Shown: piece after piece, positions 32,699 to 40,012 of the stretch
Layout of the letters: every line of letters starts with the position of its first letter
How positions within the stretch are numbered: position 1 is the stretch's first letter
Virus record (IMG/VR): IMGVR_UViG_3300005613_000123
Span: 1 to 44,082 of that record
From: a virus
Strand: one strand, 5' to 3'
DNA length: 44,082 nucleotides
Notes under the pieces: generated by a model
The model's database searches: none
What the model saw: the letters and a program-made list of their open reading frames with translations, nothing else
What the model was told of the DNA's origin: nothing
Position numbers and translations under genes: made by a program

Positions 32699-32992
32699 CT
32701 AGAAAGCTATGTCATCTGATGGAAGTTCGTATTGCTGCTCGAATCCGCTTTCTGCTTGCTGATTAGATTGAGTGTTAGCTTGTTGGTTTGGTTTCCAAGT
32801 GTCAAGCACGAGATACGGACTGCCATCAGCTCTCTTTTTCAATACTTCTATGTTTATCCAACCATTATTGTCGTGTTGTTGCATAAAAGGTATAAAATCT
32901 TCAATCTTAATGCTAATCTTGCCTATTACAAAATCCGGTACTTTTGGGTTTCTCTTAATAAACATTCCTTTTGGGAAAATTTGGTCTGCCAT
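32699..32992 (-). CDS. Small SSB-like protein
   Basis: Protein of 97 aa: a compact beta-rich N-terminal part (FVIGKISIKIEDFIPFM ... WINIEVLKKRADG), a Gln/Asn-rich linker (about residues 69-85), and an acidic tail ending SDDIAF, similar to the DDDIPF tip of bacterial SSB that recruits replication proteins. It lies just after the ERF gene, so it probably serves the recombination module. Too short for a standard OB fold of 110+ residues, so it may be a minimal or unusual SSB. Confidence 0.6.
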   Translation of the reverse strand: MADQIFPKGMFIKRNPKVPDFVIGKISIKIEDFIPFMQQHDNNGWINIEVLKKRADGSPYLVLDTWKPNQQANTQSNQQAESGFEQQYELPSDDIAF

Positions 32993-32993
32993 T

Positions 32994-33812
32994 TTACTGT
33001 TCCTTTACATAAATGTTATCTGGGCTTTTCTGCATGACATATTCTGCCGCTGCAACTGTTCTTTCTTTTGTAGATGGATACTTTCCGTTGTTGGCAAGAA
33101 ACCACTTAGCAAGTTTGCCACGGTCTATTTGTGGTTCCTTCGGCAGTTCTTTAATTATCGCGTCTAAACACTCAAGTTCTATCTCGGTTGGAAATGGAAT
33201 ATCGACTTGATTCTTATTTGGGTTTCCGTTACCGTCATTGTCTGCCGTTGGAATATTCCAAATCATACACATTAAATATCTACGACCATAAGAAAACGAA
33301 GTCGCTTTTGCATGGATATCAGTCATGTTAACATTACCCTTTATGCCTTTACCGCCTTTTGGTATGTCGGCATGGTAAGTTTCTTTGTGGCCTTCTCTGT
33401 GAAGAACATCGGCATAAACCCTGATTTCGTCCTGAGCGTCAGCCTTACCCTCATAAAAGATTACCGAAAACCCTTTTGCAGTATATTTAGGCTTTGTTAC
33501 GTCAATTACATCATCAAGGCTAGCATAATTGCTGTTTGTTTGTTGGTTACGCTTAGTTTTAATGATAGACGCAACTTCGGATTGAACAAGAGTAAAGTCA
33601 CGGGCAAAAGCCTTGCGGGACTCGTTAGCCTCGTATTTTTCTCCAATCTCTCGAAGTTTTTCCATCTTGTCAACGTCAATATCAAGACCTGCTTGCATCA
33701 TTTGTGCGATCTGAACCATCGGAGGTGCGTCTTGTGATATCTCTATTTGGTTATTTTGTGGTTTTGCTTTCTGGATATCTGCTGATTCTACTACTTGTAT
33801 TTTATTTTCCAT
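32994..33812 (-). CDS. ERF-family single-strand annealing protein
   Basis: Protein of 272 aa. The region KAFARDFTLVQSEVASIIKTKRNQQTNSNYASLDDVIDVTKPKYTAKGFSVIF, followed by HREGHKETYHADIP and DIHAKATSFSYGRRYLMCM, is the conserved core of ERF proteins (P22 Erf-like), which anneal complementary single strands. The C-terminal ~70 residues form a small separate domain. It works with the YqaJ exonuclease upstream and the SSB-like protein downstream in recombination-dependent replication. Confidence 0.85.
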   Translation of the reverse strand: MENKIQVVESADIQKAKPQNNQIEISQDAPPMVQIAQMMQAGLDIDVDKMEKLREIGEKYEANESRKAFARDFTLVQSEVASIIKTKRNQQTNSNYASLDDVIDVTKPKYTAKGFSVIFYEGKADAQDEIRVYADVLHREGHKETYHADIPKGGKGIKGNVNMTDIHAKATSFSYGRRYLMCMIWNIPTADNDGNGNPNKNQVDIPFPTEIELECLDAIIKELPKEPQIDRGKLAKWFLANNGKYPSTKERTVAAAEYVMQKSPDNIYVKEQ

Positions 33813-33823
33813 TGTTATTGTCC

Positions 33824-34666
33824 TTAATAGTTGATTGATATATTGTTTATTATGCCTTCTGCAATGGCATCTATTACGGCCTCAGCGTCGGTTCTGGTCA
33901 ATCCTACCTCCATAACAAGCGAATCAAACGCATCTTGCTTGATTTGTCTCTGGTGATTCTCGTTGGATATGCGTTTACGCTCGATCTCGTCAAGGCGTTC
34001 TTTCTCAGCCTGCTCTTTAGCATACTTATCGGCGATCTCTTTTGCCTTGCGATCTGCTTCTGACTTTGCTTTACGTTCTGCCTCTGCAACTGCTTCTGCT
34101 TTCTCTAGTTCAGCCCTTTCGGCTGCTTCCTTAGCGTCACGCTCGGCCTGTCGCTTAGCTTCTTCAACTGCGGCAAGTTTGTCAATCTTAGCTTGTTTTT
34201 CACGTTCAATGCGTTCTTGTTCTGCTTTGGCTTTATCTTCAGCATCTTTAAGTTTAGCGGCACGTTCTTCTAATTCCTTTTCTTTGGCGGCTATGTCCGC
34301 AAGCCTTTTAGCTTCTTCGGCCTCTTCTTGTAAACGCTTGGCTTCAATCTTTGCATCTATTTCAGCTTGAACCTTAGCATCCTCTGCATCTAACATTGCC
34401 TTGCGAGGATTAGCCATAGCATCAACCCTTGCAAGAATCTTCTTTGCTTCTGTATTCGTGGCCTTTATAGCCGCTTGAGCATCTTCATTTGTTTTCTTGC
34501 GTAATTTGTCAGTGCCGTTATACACCTTGCGTAACTTGGCGTGATAGGCTTTGCATTCTGCATAGCCCTCTGAAGTAGTCACGTCAAATACTTTTTTGGC
34601 GTCAGCGGCCTCAAATACAACCAAGTCTGCTTCAAACTGTTGAAATATTGTTAATTCTGTTGTCAT
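33824..34666 (-). CDS. Coiled-coil recombination-associated protein
   Basis: Protein of 280 aa with a very long Glu/Lys/Ala coiled coil (about residues 90-240) between a helical N-terminal region and a C-terminal region ending VGLTRTDAEAVIDAIAEGII. Proteins of this design are regularly encoded between phage ERF/RecT-type and YqaJ-type genes and are thought to assist recombination. It sits 12 bp from each neighbour. Confidence 0.7.
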   Translation of the reverse strand: MTTELTIFQQFEADLVVFEAADAKKVFDVTTSEGYAECKAYHAKLRKVYNGTDKLRKKTNEDAQAAIKATNTEAKKILARVDAMANPRKAMLDAEDAKVQAEIDAKIEAKRLQEEAEEAKRLADIAAKEKELEERAAKLKDAEDKAKAEQERIEREKQAKIDKLAAVEEAKRQAERDAKEAAERAELEKAEAVAEAERKAKSEADRKAKEIADKYAKEQAEKERLDEIERKRISNENHQRQIKQDAFDSLVMEVGLTRTDAEAVIDAIAEGIINNISINY

Positions 34667-34677
34667 TTTGTTCTCCT

Positions 34678-35292
34678 TTAAAACGATGCTCCTATTATAT
34701 TATCAATTTCTGTTTTCATTTCGTCAACAAATTTACCAACCTTAACCTCAAGTTCTGCGATATATTCTTCTTCTCGCTTGACTCTTATGAACCAGTAAGG
34801 TCTTGGCTTGTATCTTGGGTCATAGCTTACAAAATCACACCACTGGCGACCTGTAACCCATAATTGTCCTTGAACTTGGGCTTTGTACGTTGCTGGCAGC
34901 TTGTTGGCCCTTATATATCCAACGTGAGTAGACGAATAAGGACACTTGATCTCTAGCAAACCATCATCGCCGACAAGACCATCTGGGCTTACGCCTATAT
35001 CAGAATTAAGTTCTACGAATCCTACATGACAAACTTCGCAATCATTTACCTGCTCATAGAAAGCTCTTGCTAGCGGTTCTGTCTCAGTACCCCATTCCAT
35101 AGCAGAGTTTTTATAGCTAGCCTCACGTTCACCTGTACCAGCCTCAGCTATGAGTTTGAGCATGTACTTAGTTCTGGTAATCCCTGGTTTTCCGATTGCT
35201 GTTGAAAAATTGCTTGCTGTGACTTTTCCAAGACGAACCTTAAACCACTCATCAGAACCTTGTTCCATTGTGTGTATTATTGGATATTCCAT
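34678..35292 (-). CDS. YqaJ-family exonuclease
   Basis: Protein of 204 aa of the lambda-exonuclease/YqaJ PD-(D/E)xK fold. Visible motifs: WFKVRLGKVTASNF (16-29), MEWGTETEPLAR (65-76), the catalytic SPDGLVGDDGLLEIKC with D104, E114 and K116, and QVQGQLW (139-145). It produces 3' single strands that the ERF protein anneals. It overlaps the small gene upstream (TAATG). Confidence 0.88.
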   Translation of the reverse strand: MEYPIIHTMEQGSDEWFKVRLGKVTASNFSTAIGKPGITRTKYMLKLIAEAGTGEREASYKNSAMEWGTETEPLARAFYEQVNDCEVCHVGFVELNSDIGVSPDGLVGDDGLLEIKCPYSSTHVGYIRANKLPATYKAQVQGQLWVTGRQWCDFVSYDPRYKPRPYWFIRVKREEEYIAELEVKVGKFVDEMKTEIDNIIGASF

Positions 35293-35495
35293 TAGTATTC
35301 CTCAATACTTTCCACGGTTACATTTATTAGGTTAGCTGACGCACCCATAACGCTTACATCAATATTTTGAGGTTCTTCGTAGTGCTTTCTTACCTGTCCT
35401 AATATTTCATCTGATGTGTCGTCAGTGTGGTAATCATACCCATTAAGATCAACAACGGCATTTAGCACTATAGATATTTGTTGTAAGTCTTTCAT
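35292..35495 (-). CDS. 67-aa hypothetical protein
   Basis: Acidic protein starting after GGAG, overlapping both neighbours. No motif recognised; likely small accessory protein of the recombination block. Confidence 0.55.
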   Translation of the reverse strand: MKDLQQISIVLNAVVDLNGYDYHTDDTSDEILGQVRKHYEEPQNIDVSVMGASANLINVTVESIEEY

Positions 35496-36013
35496 TTTTC
35501 ACTCCTTGCTGTATATACAAGCCTTTTAAGGTTGCTAGCCATTTCTTCGGCTTCGTCAAGAGAGAACACATCCCAGAATGAACTACCACGTGTCTTAATA
35601 CCCACAGCCATTCTGTTAAGCTTAAACTCGCACCCATCAACCTCAAATTCCGTCAACGGTTCCTTGAGGGCTTTGAGGTCATCGAAGATGTTGCCGAGGA
35701 TTATGGCATTTTTTTTCAAGACACGGCTATTAGTTGACCATGTATTTCTCTTTTCTCCGCCGACCCATAAAAGATGAATAACCCCGCCTTCGCTCATATC
35801 TACTGTGAAGCATTGGTTTGTAGCTAACCACACGCCATAATCACCATGCCTAAATTCCGGCATATCAGCAGCCTTAAGCTCCGCTTTAAGCTCTTTTAGC
35901 TCAATAGCCAACTTCTCACCGTTAGCCTCGTTAGATTTCTGTTCTGTGCGATTCTGGGCCTGTTTAGCCGCCACCACGGCTATCTTCTCTGCTATCTTTA
36001 GTTTGTCAGTCAT
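35492..36013 (-). CDS. 173-aa hypothetical protein
   Basis: Helical N-terminal half with Lys/Glu/Ala (about 1-55), then a beta-rich half containing FRHGDYGVWLATNQCFTV and WDVFSLDEAEEMASNL. Overlaps the downstream 67-aa gene by 4 bp and lies 1 bp after the 164-aa gene. No family recognised. Confidence 0.6.
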   Translation of the reverse strand: MTDKLKIAEKIAVVAAKQAQNRTEQKSNEANGEKLAIELKELKAELKAADMPEFRHGDYGVWLATNQCFTVDMSEGGVIHLLWVGGEKRNTWSTNSRVLKKNAIILGNIFDDLKALKEPLTEFEVDGCEFKLNRMAVGIKTRGSSFWDVFSLDEAEEMASNLKRLVYTARSEK

Positions 36014-36014
36014 T

Positions 36015-36509
36015 TCAATTCCCTTTCTTGATTATTACGTGGGTTGGAGTGAGAACTTCGTATTTATCAATGTTCTTGGCATATATCCTAGTTACGGCAT
36101 CTGATCCAAGACTGTTTTTAAGGCGATACATTCTTGCGAAGGGTCTTATGTAGTCTTGGTCGTTCTCGTACTTAAAACCTGCAAAGTTTTTGTGGCTGCA
36201 AGCTTGGTGTAAATCTGTCGGGCTCTTTTTGTCTCCGTAAGAAATCACGCCATAAGACGCCTCATAAACCTCGCACTCCACTATCTCCGGCTTTTCTTCG
36301 TAATCGTGGCGGAGCTTAAATGTTGTCAAAACCCAATTATCACACCACAGACGTTTATCCCATCTAACCCACCCAGCTTCATTTCTGCCGTTTAGTTGCT
36401 CAAGCCTTAGAAAGTGTACAGCTCCTATATCCTTAGCCTTATCTTGCATGTCCTTAGGCATAAGGCTAAACGGCCTCTCATTCTTTTTTAACGCTTCAAT
36501 AATATTCAT
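36015..36509 (-). CDS. 164-aa hypothetical protein
   Basis: Aromatic-rich, mixed alpha/beta protein (GWVRWDKRLWCDNWVLTTF). Starts at an ATGA overlap with the stop of the 3D-like remnant, meaning it was, or is, translationally coupled to that reading frame. Function unknown. Confidence 0.6.
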   Translation of the reverse strand: MNIIEALKKNERPFSLMPKDMQDKAKDIGAVHFLRLEQLNGRNEAGWVRWDKRLWCDNWVLTTFKLRHDYEEKPEIVECEVYEASYGVISYGDKKSPTDLHQACSHKNFAGFKYENDQDYIRPFARMYRLKNSLGSDAVTRIYAKNIDKYEVLTPTHVIIKKGN

Positions 36510-36589
36510 TTCTCTAGCCTTTCTACTATTATAAATTGTCTACCCCAATTTAATGCCTCTTGATGGGTGTTAAAATACGTCCTTATATT
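36506..36589 (-). pseudogene. Remnant of a second 3D-domain gene
   Basis: The frame after a TGA reads RTYFNTHQEALNWGRQFIIV followed by ERLEK and stop. It closely matches the C-terminal end of the intact 3D protein (HQRALNWGRKKILVEI, 122-137) encoded about 800 bp upstream. The rest of the domain is missing: HNH gene sequence is found instead. Most simply, a second 3D-domain gene was truncated or replaced, leaving its tail and the ATGA coupling to the next gene. Confidence 0.6.
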
Positions 36590-37115
36590 TCAAAAACACT
36601 TCCCATAAACCCTGCGTTTGGATAAATTCTTCGGCTATTTCGGCCCTATTTCTGTGAGTTGAAGTCGCCATCATATGTGTTTTATTAGTAACTATCATTA
36701 GATTTTCTGGCCTATTGTCGTCTTTTATTCCGTTAATATGGTGTACTATCTCGCTTTTGTCTAAAAATCTACCCAATATTTTCTCCATTACAAGTCTATG
36801 CTCCGGCCTTCTATTGTGCCCTGCTCTGCTTATTGGATGTTCGGGACACCACAACCAAACATACCCTCCTTTGTAGACCTTCCCTACCCTAGGGACTTGC
36901 CTACCAACACCAAAGCATTTTGAAGAGCAGTACTTGGCGGCCTTCTGCCCCTTGGTTCTGTTTGGGTAGAAAGCCGTCTTGCATACTACACAAATTGTTT
37001 CATTCCTAGCCTTTTCCCTGTTCGCCTTAGCTATCCTCTTACACCTCTTGGAGCAGTATTTGGATGTTTTTCGATATGGACTGAATAAGGCTTCGCATGT
37101 CTCGCATTTTTTCAT
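36570..37115 (-). CDS. HNH endonuclease with two zinc knuckles
   Basis: Protein of 181 aa. Two zinc-knuckle repeats (CETCEALFSPYRKTSKYCSKRC and CVVCKTAFYPNR ... KYCSSKC) precede an HNH domain: EHRLVMEKILGRFLDKSEIV, HHINGIKDDNRPENL (125-139). This is the HNH_3-type found in free-standing homing-like nucleases. It has its own promoter and structured leader, and sits at the remnant of a 3D-domain gene, both typical of an invading nuclease gene. Confidence 0.82.
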   Translation of the reverse strand: MKKCETCEALFSPYRKTSKYCSKRCKRIAKANREKARNETICVVCKTAFYPNRTKGQKAAKYCSSKCFGVGRQVPRVGKVYKGGYVWLWCPEHPISRAGHNRRPEHRLVMEKILGRFLDKSEIVHHINGIKDDNRPENLMIVTNKTHMMATSTHRNRAEIAEEFIQTQGLWEVFLKYKDVF

Positions 37116-37144
37116 GGTTTGCTCCTTAAAAGGTGGCAGCCCTT

Positions 37145-37240
37145 GTGAACATCACCAATAACGGGGAGTGCGGTTATCCTTACGGGTAAACCAGACCTGC
37201 CAAATAGATCAAGGATTAAATTGTTAAAGCTAATGTTCAC
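37145..37240 (-). promoter_or_regulatory. Structured leader closed by an 8-bp helix
   Basis: The predicted transcript begins GTGAACAT (37240-37233), which pairs perfectly with ATGTTCAC (37152-37145) close to the HNH gene ribosome site. The enclosed region has smaller stems, including GGTT..AACC around TACCCGTAAGGAT and a CAC/GTG arm. The layout resembles a riboswitch-like or stability domain; its class is unknown. Confidence 0.5.
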
Positions 37241-37246
37241 GATTAA

Positions 37247-37274
37247 AGTATAACCTATATTTAAAGTAATGCAA
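37247..37274 (-). promoter_or_regulatory. Leftward promoter of the HNH gene
   Basis: TTGCAT (37274-37269), 16 bp, TATACT (37252-37247). Start predicted near 37240. Confidence 0.6.
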
Positions 37275-37277
37275 GTT

Positions 37278-37697
37278 TTATTTGATAATTTCTACTAATA
37301 TTTTTTTTCTACCCCAGTTCAATGCTCGCTGGTGCCCGCTTATTCCGTCTTTATCACTGAAAAAAATATCAAGCTTATTCCCTTTAATAGCCCCGCCCCT
37401 GTCTTTCACAGTCGCTACACCATAACCAGGAACGTCAAACGTTGTTCCCATAGGGTAAATGCTCGTATCCGCTGCAATCGCCTTACCACCCACCTTAGAG
37501 CCGTCAGCGAAGAAGCCATCTGCCCACTTGCCGCAGCATTTCTCACATGGACAATATGCAGTTACTTCCATTTCAGTAAAATGGCGATCCTTCGCCGTCT
37601 CGACTTCCAGTGTCGTTTCGTCCTTGATGGGTTCCCACGGTATGATACACACTGCTAATATTAATAAAGCCACTGTTATTGCTACTTCAGTTTTCAT
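37278..37697 (-). CDS. Membrane-anchored 3D-domain protein, possible endolysin
   Basis: Protein of 139 aa: N-terminal transmembrane or signal-arrest segment (residues 5-20, VAITVALLILAVCIIP), then a 3D domain with the Cys motif TAYCPCEKCCG (46-56) and the three conserved Asp residues in IAAD (D77), VKDRGG (D99) and KLDIFF (D110). 3D domains resemble the lytic transglycosylase MltA core, so this may act on peptidoglycan, either as a released signal-anchor endolysin or an envelope protein. It lies 4 bp from the upstream gene. Confidence 0.7.
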   Translation of the reverse strand: MKTEVAITVALLILAVCIIPWEPIKDETTLEVETAKDRHFTEMEVTAYCPCEKCCGKWADGFFADGSKVGGKAIAADTSIYPMGTTFDVPGYGVATVKDRGGAIKGNKLDIFFSDKDGISGHQRALNWGRKKILVEIIK

Positions 37698-37906
37698 TTT
37701 ATCTCCTTAAGAGTTAGCTCATATCGCCTGCAACTGCCTTTGCGGGGCGTGAAGCCGAAGAATCCCTTAAAGAGCTTCGGTTCCATATCGCATATCGTTA
37801 ATTCACAATGTCCAGACTCGCACCATAATCCATTGTCCTTATCTGGCTTGTTGCCGAGGTACATATCAACTCCGTCTGTGTCGCCACGTGCTATGTATAC
37901 TTTCAT
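37694..37906 (-). CDS. 70-aa hypothetical protein
   Basis: Contains CESGHCELTIC and a later Cys; overlaps the 3D gene by 4 bp, with an AGGATT site. No recognised family. Its position suggests a function coupled to the 3D-domain protein. Confidence 0.55.
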   Translation of the reverse strand: MKVYIARGDTDGVDMYLGNKPDKDNGLWCESGHCELTICDMEPKLFKGFFGFTPRKGSCRRYELTLKEIK

Positions 37907-37914
37907 AATCCTGT

Positions 37915-37965
37915 CCTTTCTGCTCCCCTACCGAGGCTCACATAAGCAAGCCCCGGCGTGTTAGG
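37915..37965 (-). other. GC hairpin downstream of the lipoprotein gene
   Basis: CCGGGGCT pairs with AGCCTCGG (one mismatch) over a 10-base loop in the 70-bp gap. Function likely mRNA stabilisation or processing. Confidence 0.4.
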
Positions 37966-37976
37966 AGGATGAAGTA

Positions 37977-38255
37977 TTATTTTGTATTAAAAAACTTACG
38001 CAATGCTTCGTCTACAGAATTACCACCGTCATTATTTCGCATGTGGCTTGTGGTTGGCCGTGTGGCCTCTCTGCGTGACGCATGAGGATCACCAAAGCTA
38101 CCACCTTTAGAGGTTTTAGCCTCTGGATAAAAAGCGTCTGCTGCAACGCCACCGGAAAACGATATACTACATCCCTGCAAAAACATAATCATCACCAAAA
38201 ATCCAACGAGGATAATCTCCAATTTCCTGTCTGTCTTTTCGTCTAATTTCTTCAT
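37977..38255 (-). CDS. Small lipoprotein
   Basis: Protein of 92 aa starting at the ATG after AAAGGAAAG. Charged N-terminus, hydrophobic segment IILVGFLVMIMFLQGC with lipobox LQGC, so Cys29 is the predicted lipid site. The mature part is Gly/Ser-rich and unstructured, ending in a short helix. It may be a spanin-like or surface protein. The adjacent 85-aa coiled-coil gene and 3D gene suggest an envelope or lysis group. Confidence 0.65.
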   Translation of the reverse strand: MKKLDEKTDRKLEIILVGFLVMIMFLQGCSISFSGGVAADAFYPEAKTSKGGSFGDPHASRREATRPTTSHMRNNDGGNSVDEALRKFFNTK

Positions 38256-38256
38256 G

Positions 38257-38514
38257 TTACTTTCCTTTCGTATAAGGTTTCTGTTTGTAGCTCCGGTTAA
38301 GAGCCTTGATTTCCTTTTCAGCAACCTCAATCGCCGCCTGAGTCCCTTTAAGCCTTTTTTTAGCCGCTATCACCTGGCAATTTATGGCATGTTTGAGACG
38401 CATTTCCTTAACGGTTACAAGTTCTTTATTCAGTGCTGCGATTATTCTGTGTTGATGCCTGCACTTGATTCTAAGCTGATCTATCGTAACTTCTTTGTGT
38501 CTTAGCTTATTCAT
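38257..38514 (-). CDS. 85-aa basic coiled-coil protein
   Basis: The start at 38514 is preferred for ribosome-site spacing; an ATG two codons earlier is possible. Lys/Arg-rich helical protein without hydrophobic segments. Ends 1 bp before the lipoprotein start. It may bind DNA or a partner; unknown. Confidence 0.55.
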   Translation of the reverse strand: MNKLRHKEVTIDQLRIKCRHQHRIIAALNKELVTVKEMRLKHAINCQVIAAKKRLKGTQAAIEVAEKEIKALNRSYKQKPYTKGK

Positions 38515-38618
38515 CTTCATTTCCTTTCAATAAGAGTTAAATGCGGTAGACAAATACTTACCGCTGCCATTGATGTAGTAACCGACTCAGTGGCCCATCG
38601 GTTTTTGAAGGAGGATTC

Positions 38619-38858
38619 TTATAAAATTTCAACGTTCCAGTGGTTCAGGAAAACCTGGACTTTCGCAAACTTTGAACTTCCATCGTGCTTGATTCCCTGC
38701 CTTATCTTATCCTTGCAAACTACATAACTGCCGTCAATACTATCACAAGTCAAGGTTAGGCCTGAATTAAGCTTACTCATAAAGCTTACCCCATTTTTGC
38801 CTACAATCCTTATTGGCTTACGGCGTGATATTCTGAATTTGTCGTTCGGTTTTAGCAT
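38619..38858 (-). CDS. 79-aa hypothetical protein
   Basis: Beta-rich, basic small protein (KFRISRRKPIRIVGKNGVSF ... VQVFLNHWNVEIL) overlapping its upstream neighbour by 7 bp. After it, the gap 38521-38618 contains two hairpins (AACCGA/TCGGTT and GCGGTA/TACCGC) and no gene. Confidence 0.5.
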   Translation of the reverse strand: MLKPNDKFRISRRKPIRIVGKNGVSFMSKLNSGLTLTCDSIDGSYVVCKDKIRQGIKHDGSSKFAKVQVFLNHWNVEIL

Positions 38859-39211
38859 CTTTCGCCCTTTCTTGCGTCCCAGTAGCGGGTGAAATCTTTC
38901 ATGCTGTCTAACGCATTGAACTCATCCTGAGATATTCTCTCATTGTTATTAACGTAATGTTCTCCATCGTACCAACAACCATTCGACAAATCTACCAGCA
39001 TAAATCCTTGCATACCGTGATTATTACAGCCACATCCGACAACAAGAATCCATTTACTTCCATCTTCATGCTCAAACCTATCACCAATAGAATAGGTAGA
39101 CTCACTATCGGCGATCTCTTTTTCAAGGCGGGCTATGTCGGCATCAAATGATTTATTACATTCGGTCTTATCTCGCTTGACCTGCTCCAGTTTTGCTTTT
39201 GCGTCTTTCAT
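38852..39211 (-). CDS. 119-aa hypothetical protein
   Basis: N-terminal coiled coil (residues 1-36), then a beta-rich domain with VVGCGCNNHGMQGFMLVDLSNGCWYDG, Cys-containing but no clear zinc pattern. Preferred start 39211 for GGGAG spacing. Promoter upstream at 39249-39278. Confidence 0.55.
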   Translation of the reverse strand: MKDAKAKLEQVKRDKTECNKSFDADIARLEKEIADSESTYSIGDRFEHEDGSKWILVVGCGCNNHGMQGFMLVDLSNGCWYDGEHYVNNNERISQDEFNALDSMKDFTRYWDARKGERC

Positions 39212-39248
39212 TATCATTGCTCCCTTTAAATATTATTAACTTACCATT

Positions 39249-39278
39249 ATAGTATTACACAGATATCAAAATATGCAA
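39249..39278 (-). promoter_or_regulatory. Leftward promoter with flanking inverted repeat
   Basis: TTGCAT (39278-39273), 18 bp, TACTAT (39254-39249). A perfect 7-bp inverted repeat, CACAGAT (39258-39264) and ATCTGTG (39293-39299), brackets the -35 region, an operator-like arrangement. The ATCTGTG word also occurs in the iterons at 41.6 kb. Confidence 0.5.
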
Positions 39279-39326
39279 ATCTAAAAGTGCGAATCTGTGA
39301 AAGTTAGCTGAATAGTGTTATTGGTA

Positions 39327-39911
39327 TTAGCCCCATTGAGAGGCCATTGCGTCTGCTATGCCTTGGAATGTTTTTGATCTGTTTTTCTGTCTGTCTTTGC
39401 CACCTCTGTTGAACCAATTTCCTGCAACTTTAGTGCTTTCAGGTTTATCTAACAACTCAGTCGCTTTCAGATTTGGAAGTCCTTTAATCCACAAATAAGT
39501 TTTCTTCTTGAATGGATGCCCGAAAAAATATGGTTCAATGACCTGAGTTTTTTCCGGTAAATCATATATTCTGCTAGGGATTGGGTTTTCGATACATAAT
39601 TTCTGCACAGGAGTATTATAAATGGCCATAAATAAATCACGTCCATCTAATCCGAGCTTCATCCTATTGGTGTTTAAAATACCCTTAGGGTACAAAAACC
39701 TAGCTCCAGCGTTACTTAAATATGTACAAGGTGGGTGAGCTATTATTAAATTCCATCTATCATCGAGTAATTTTCTTACATCTCCCTTTATATGCCATTC
39801 AGGACGCCCACCGCTACACTCTTGTATATCGCAAGAATAAGCTTCATGGCCTTTTGCTCTGAACGCTTTACAAACTACCTGGCTTTCTTCGCATGCTACT
39901 AAAACTTTCAT
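39327..39911 (-). CDS. Mini C5-type DNA methyltransferase-like protein
   Basis: Protein of 194 aa. N-terminal VLVACEESQVV (motif I-like), HPPCTYLS with PPC at 60-62 (catalytic motif IV of C5 methyltransferases), and ENP at 108-110 (motif VI). A target-recognition domain and C-terminal motifs are largely absent, making it half the usual length. Such short forms are common in phages and may act at short sites, or be inactive. Its gene follows the tRNA-like element. Confidence 0.75.
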   Translation of the reverse strand: MKVLVACEESQVVCKAFRAKGHEAYSCDIQECSGGRPEWHIKGDVRKLLDDRWNLIIAHPPCTYLSNAGARFLYPKGILNTNRMKLGLDGRDLFMAIYNTPVQKLCIENPIPSRIYDLPEKTQVIEPYFFGHPFKKKTYLWIKGLPNLKATELLDKPESTKVAGNWFNRGGKDRQKNRSKTFQGIADAMASQWG

Positions 39912-39930
39912 AGTTTCCCTTTCAAATTAA

Positions 39931-40007
39931 AGCCCACGGCCAGAATCGAACTGGCAAACCAACGCTCCCAGACCGGAGTTTGTTGGCGATCCATTATCAT
40001 CGCGGGC
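39931..40007 (-). tRNA. tRNA-like element (non-canonical)
   Basis: 77 bases on the minus strand: a perfect acceptor pair (GCCCGCG with CGTGGGC, one G-T), a canonical T arm (GCCAG-TTCGATT-CTGGC), and a small D-like arm (GAT-AATGG-ATC). The anticodon region is abnormal: CCAAC/GTTGG enclose an extra CTCC/GGAG hairpin, giving no standard 7-base anticodon loop. No CCA is encoded and the discriminator base is U. It may be a degenerate tRNA, a tRNA mimic, or an unusual functional tRNA. Confidence 0.5.
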
Positions 40008-40012
40008 GGTGT

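Noticed and set aside
33963-34370. Ser/Ala-rich rightward frame opposite the coiled-coil gene
   Set aside because: Low-complexity Ser/Ala composition arises from reading the antisense of Glu/Ala/Lys codons; the leftward gene is clearly the real one.
39931-39960. tRNA 3' half as an attP integration site
   Set aside because: A full acceptor 5' strand is also present and no integrase or excisionase gene was found.
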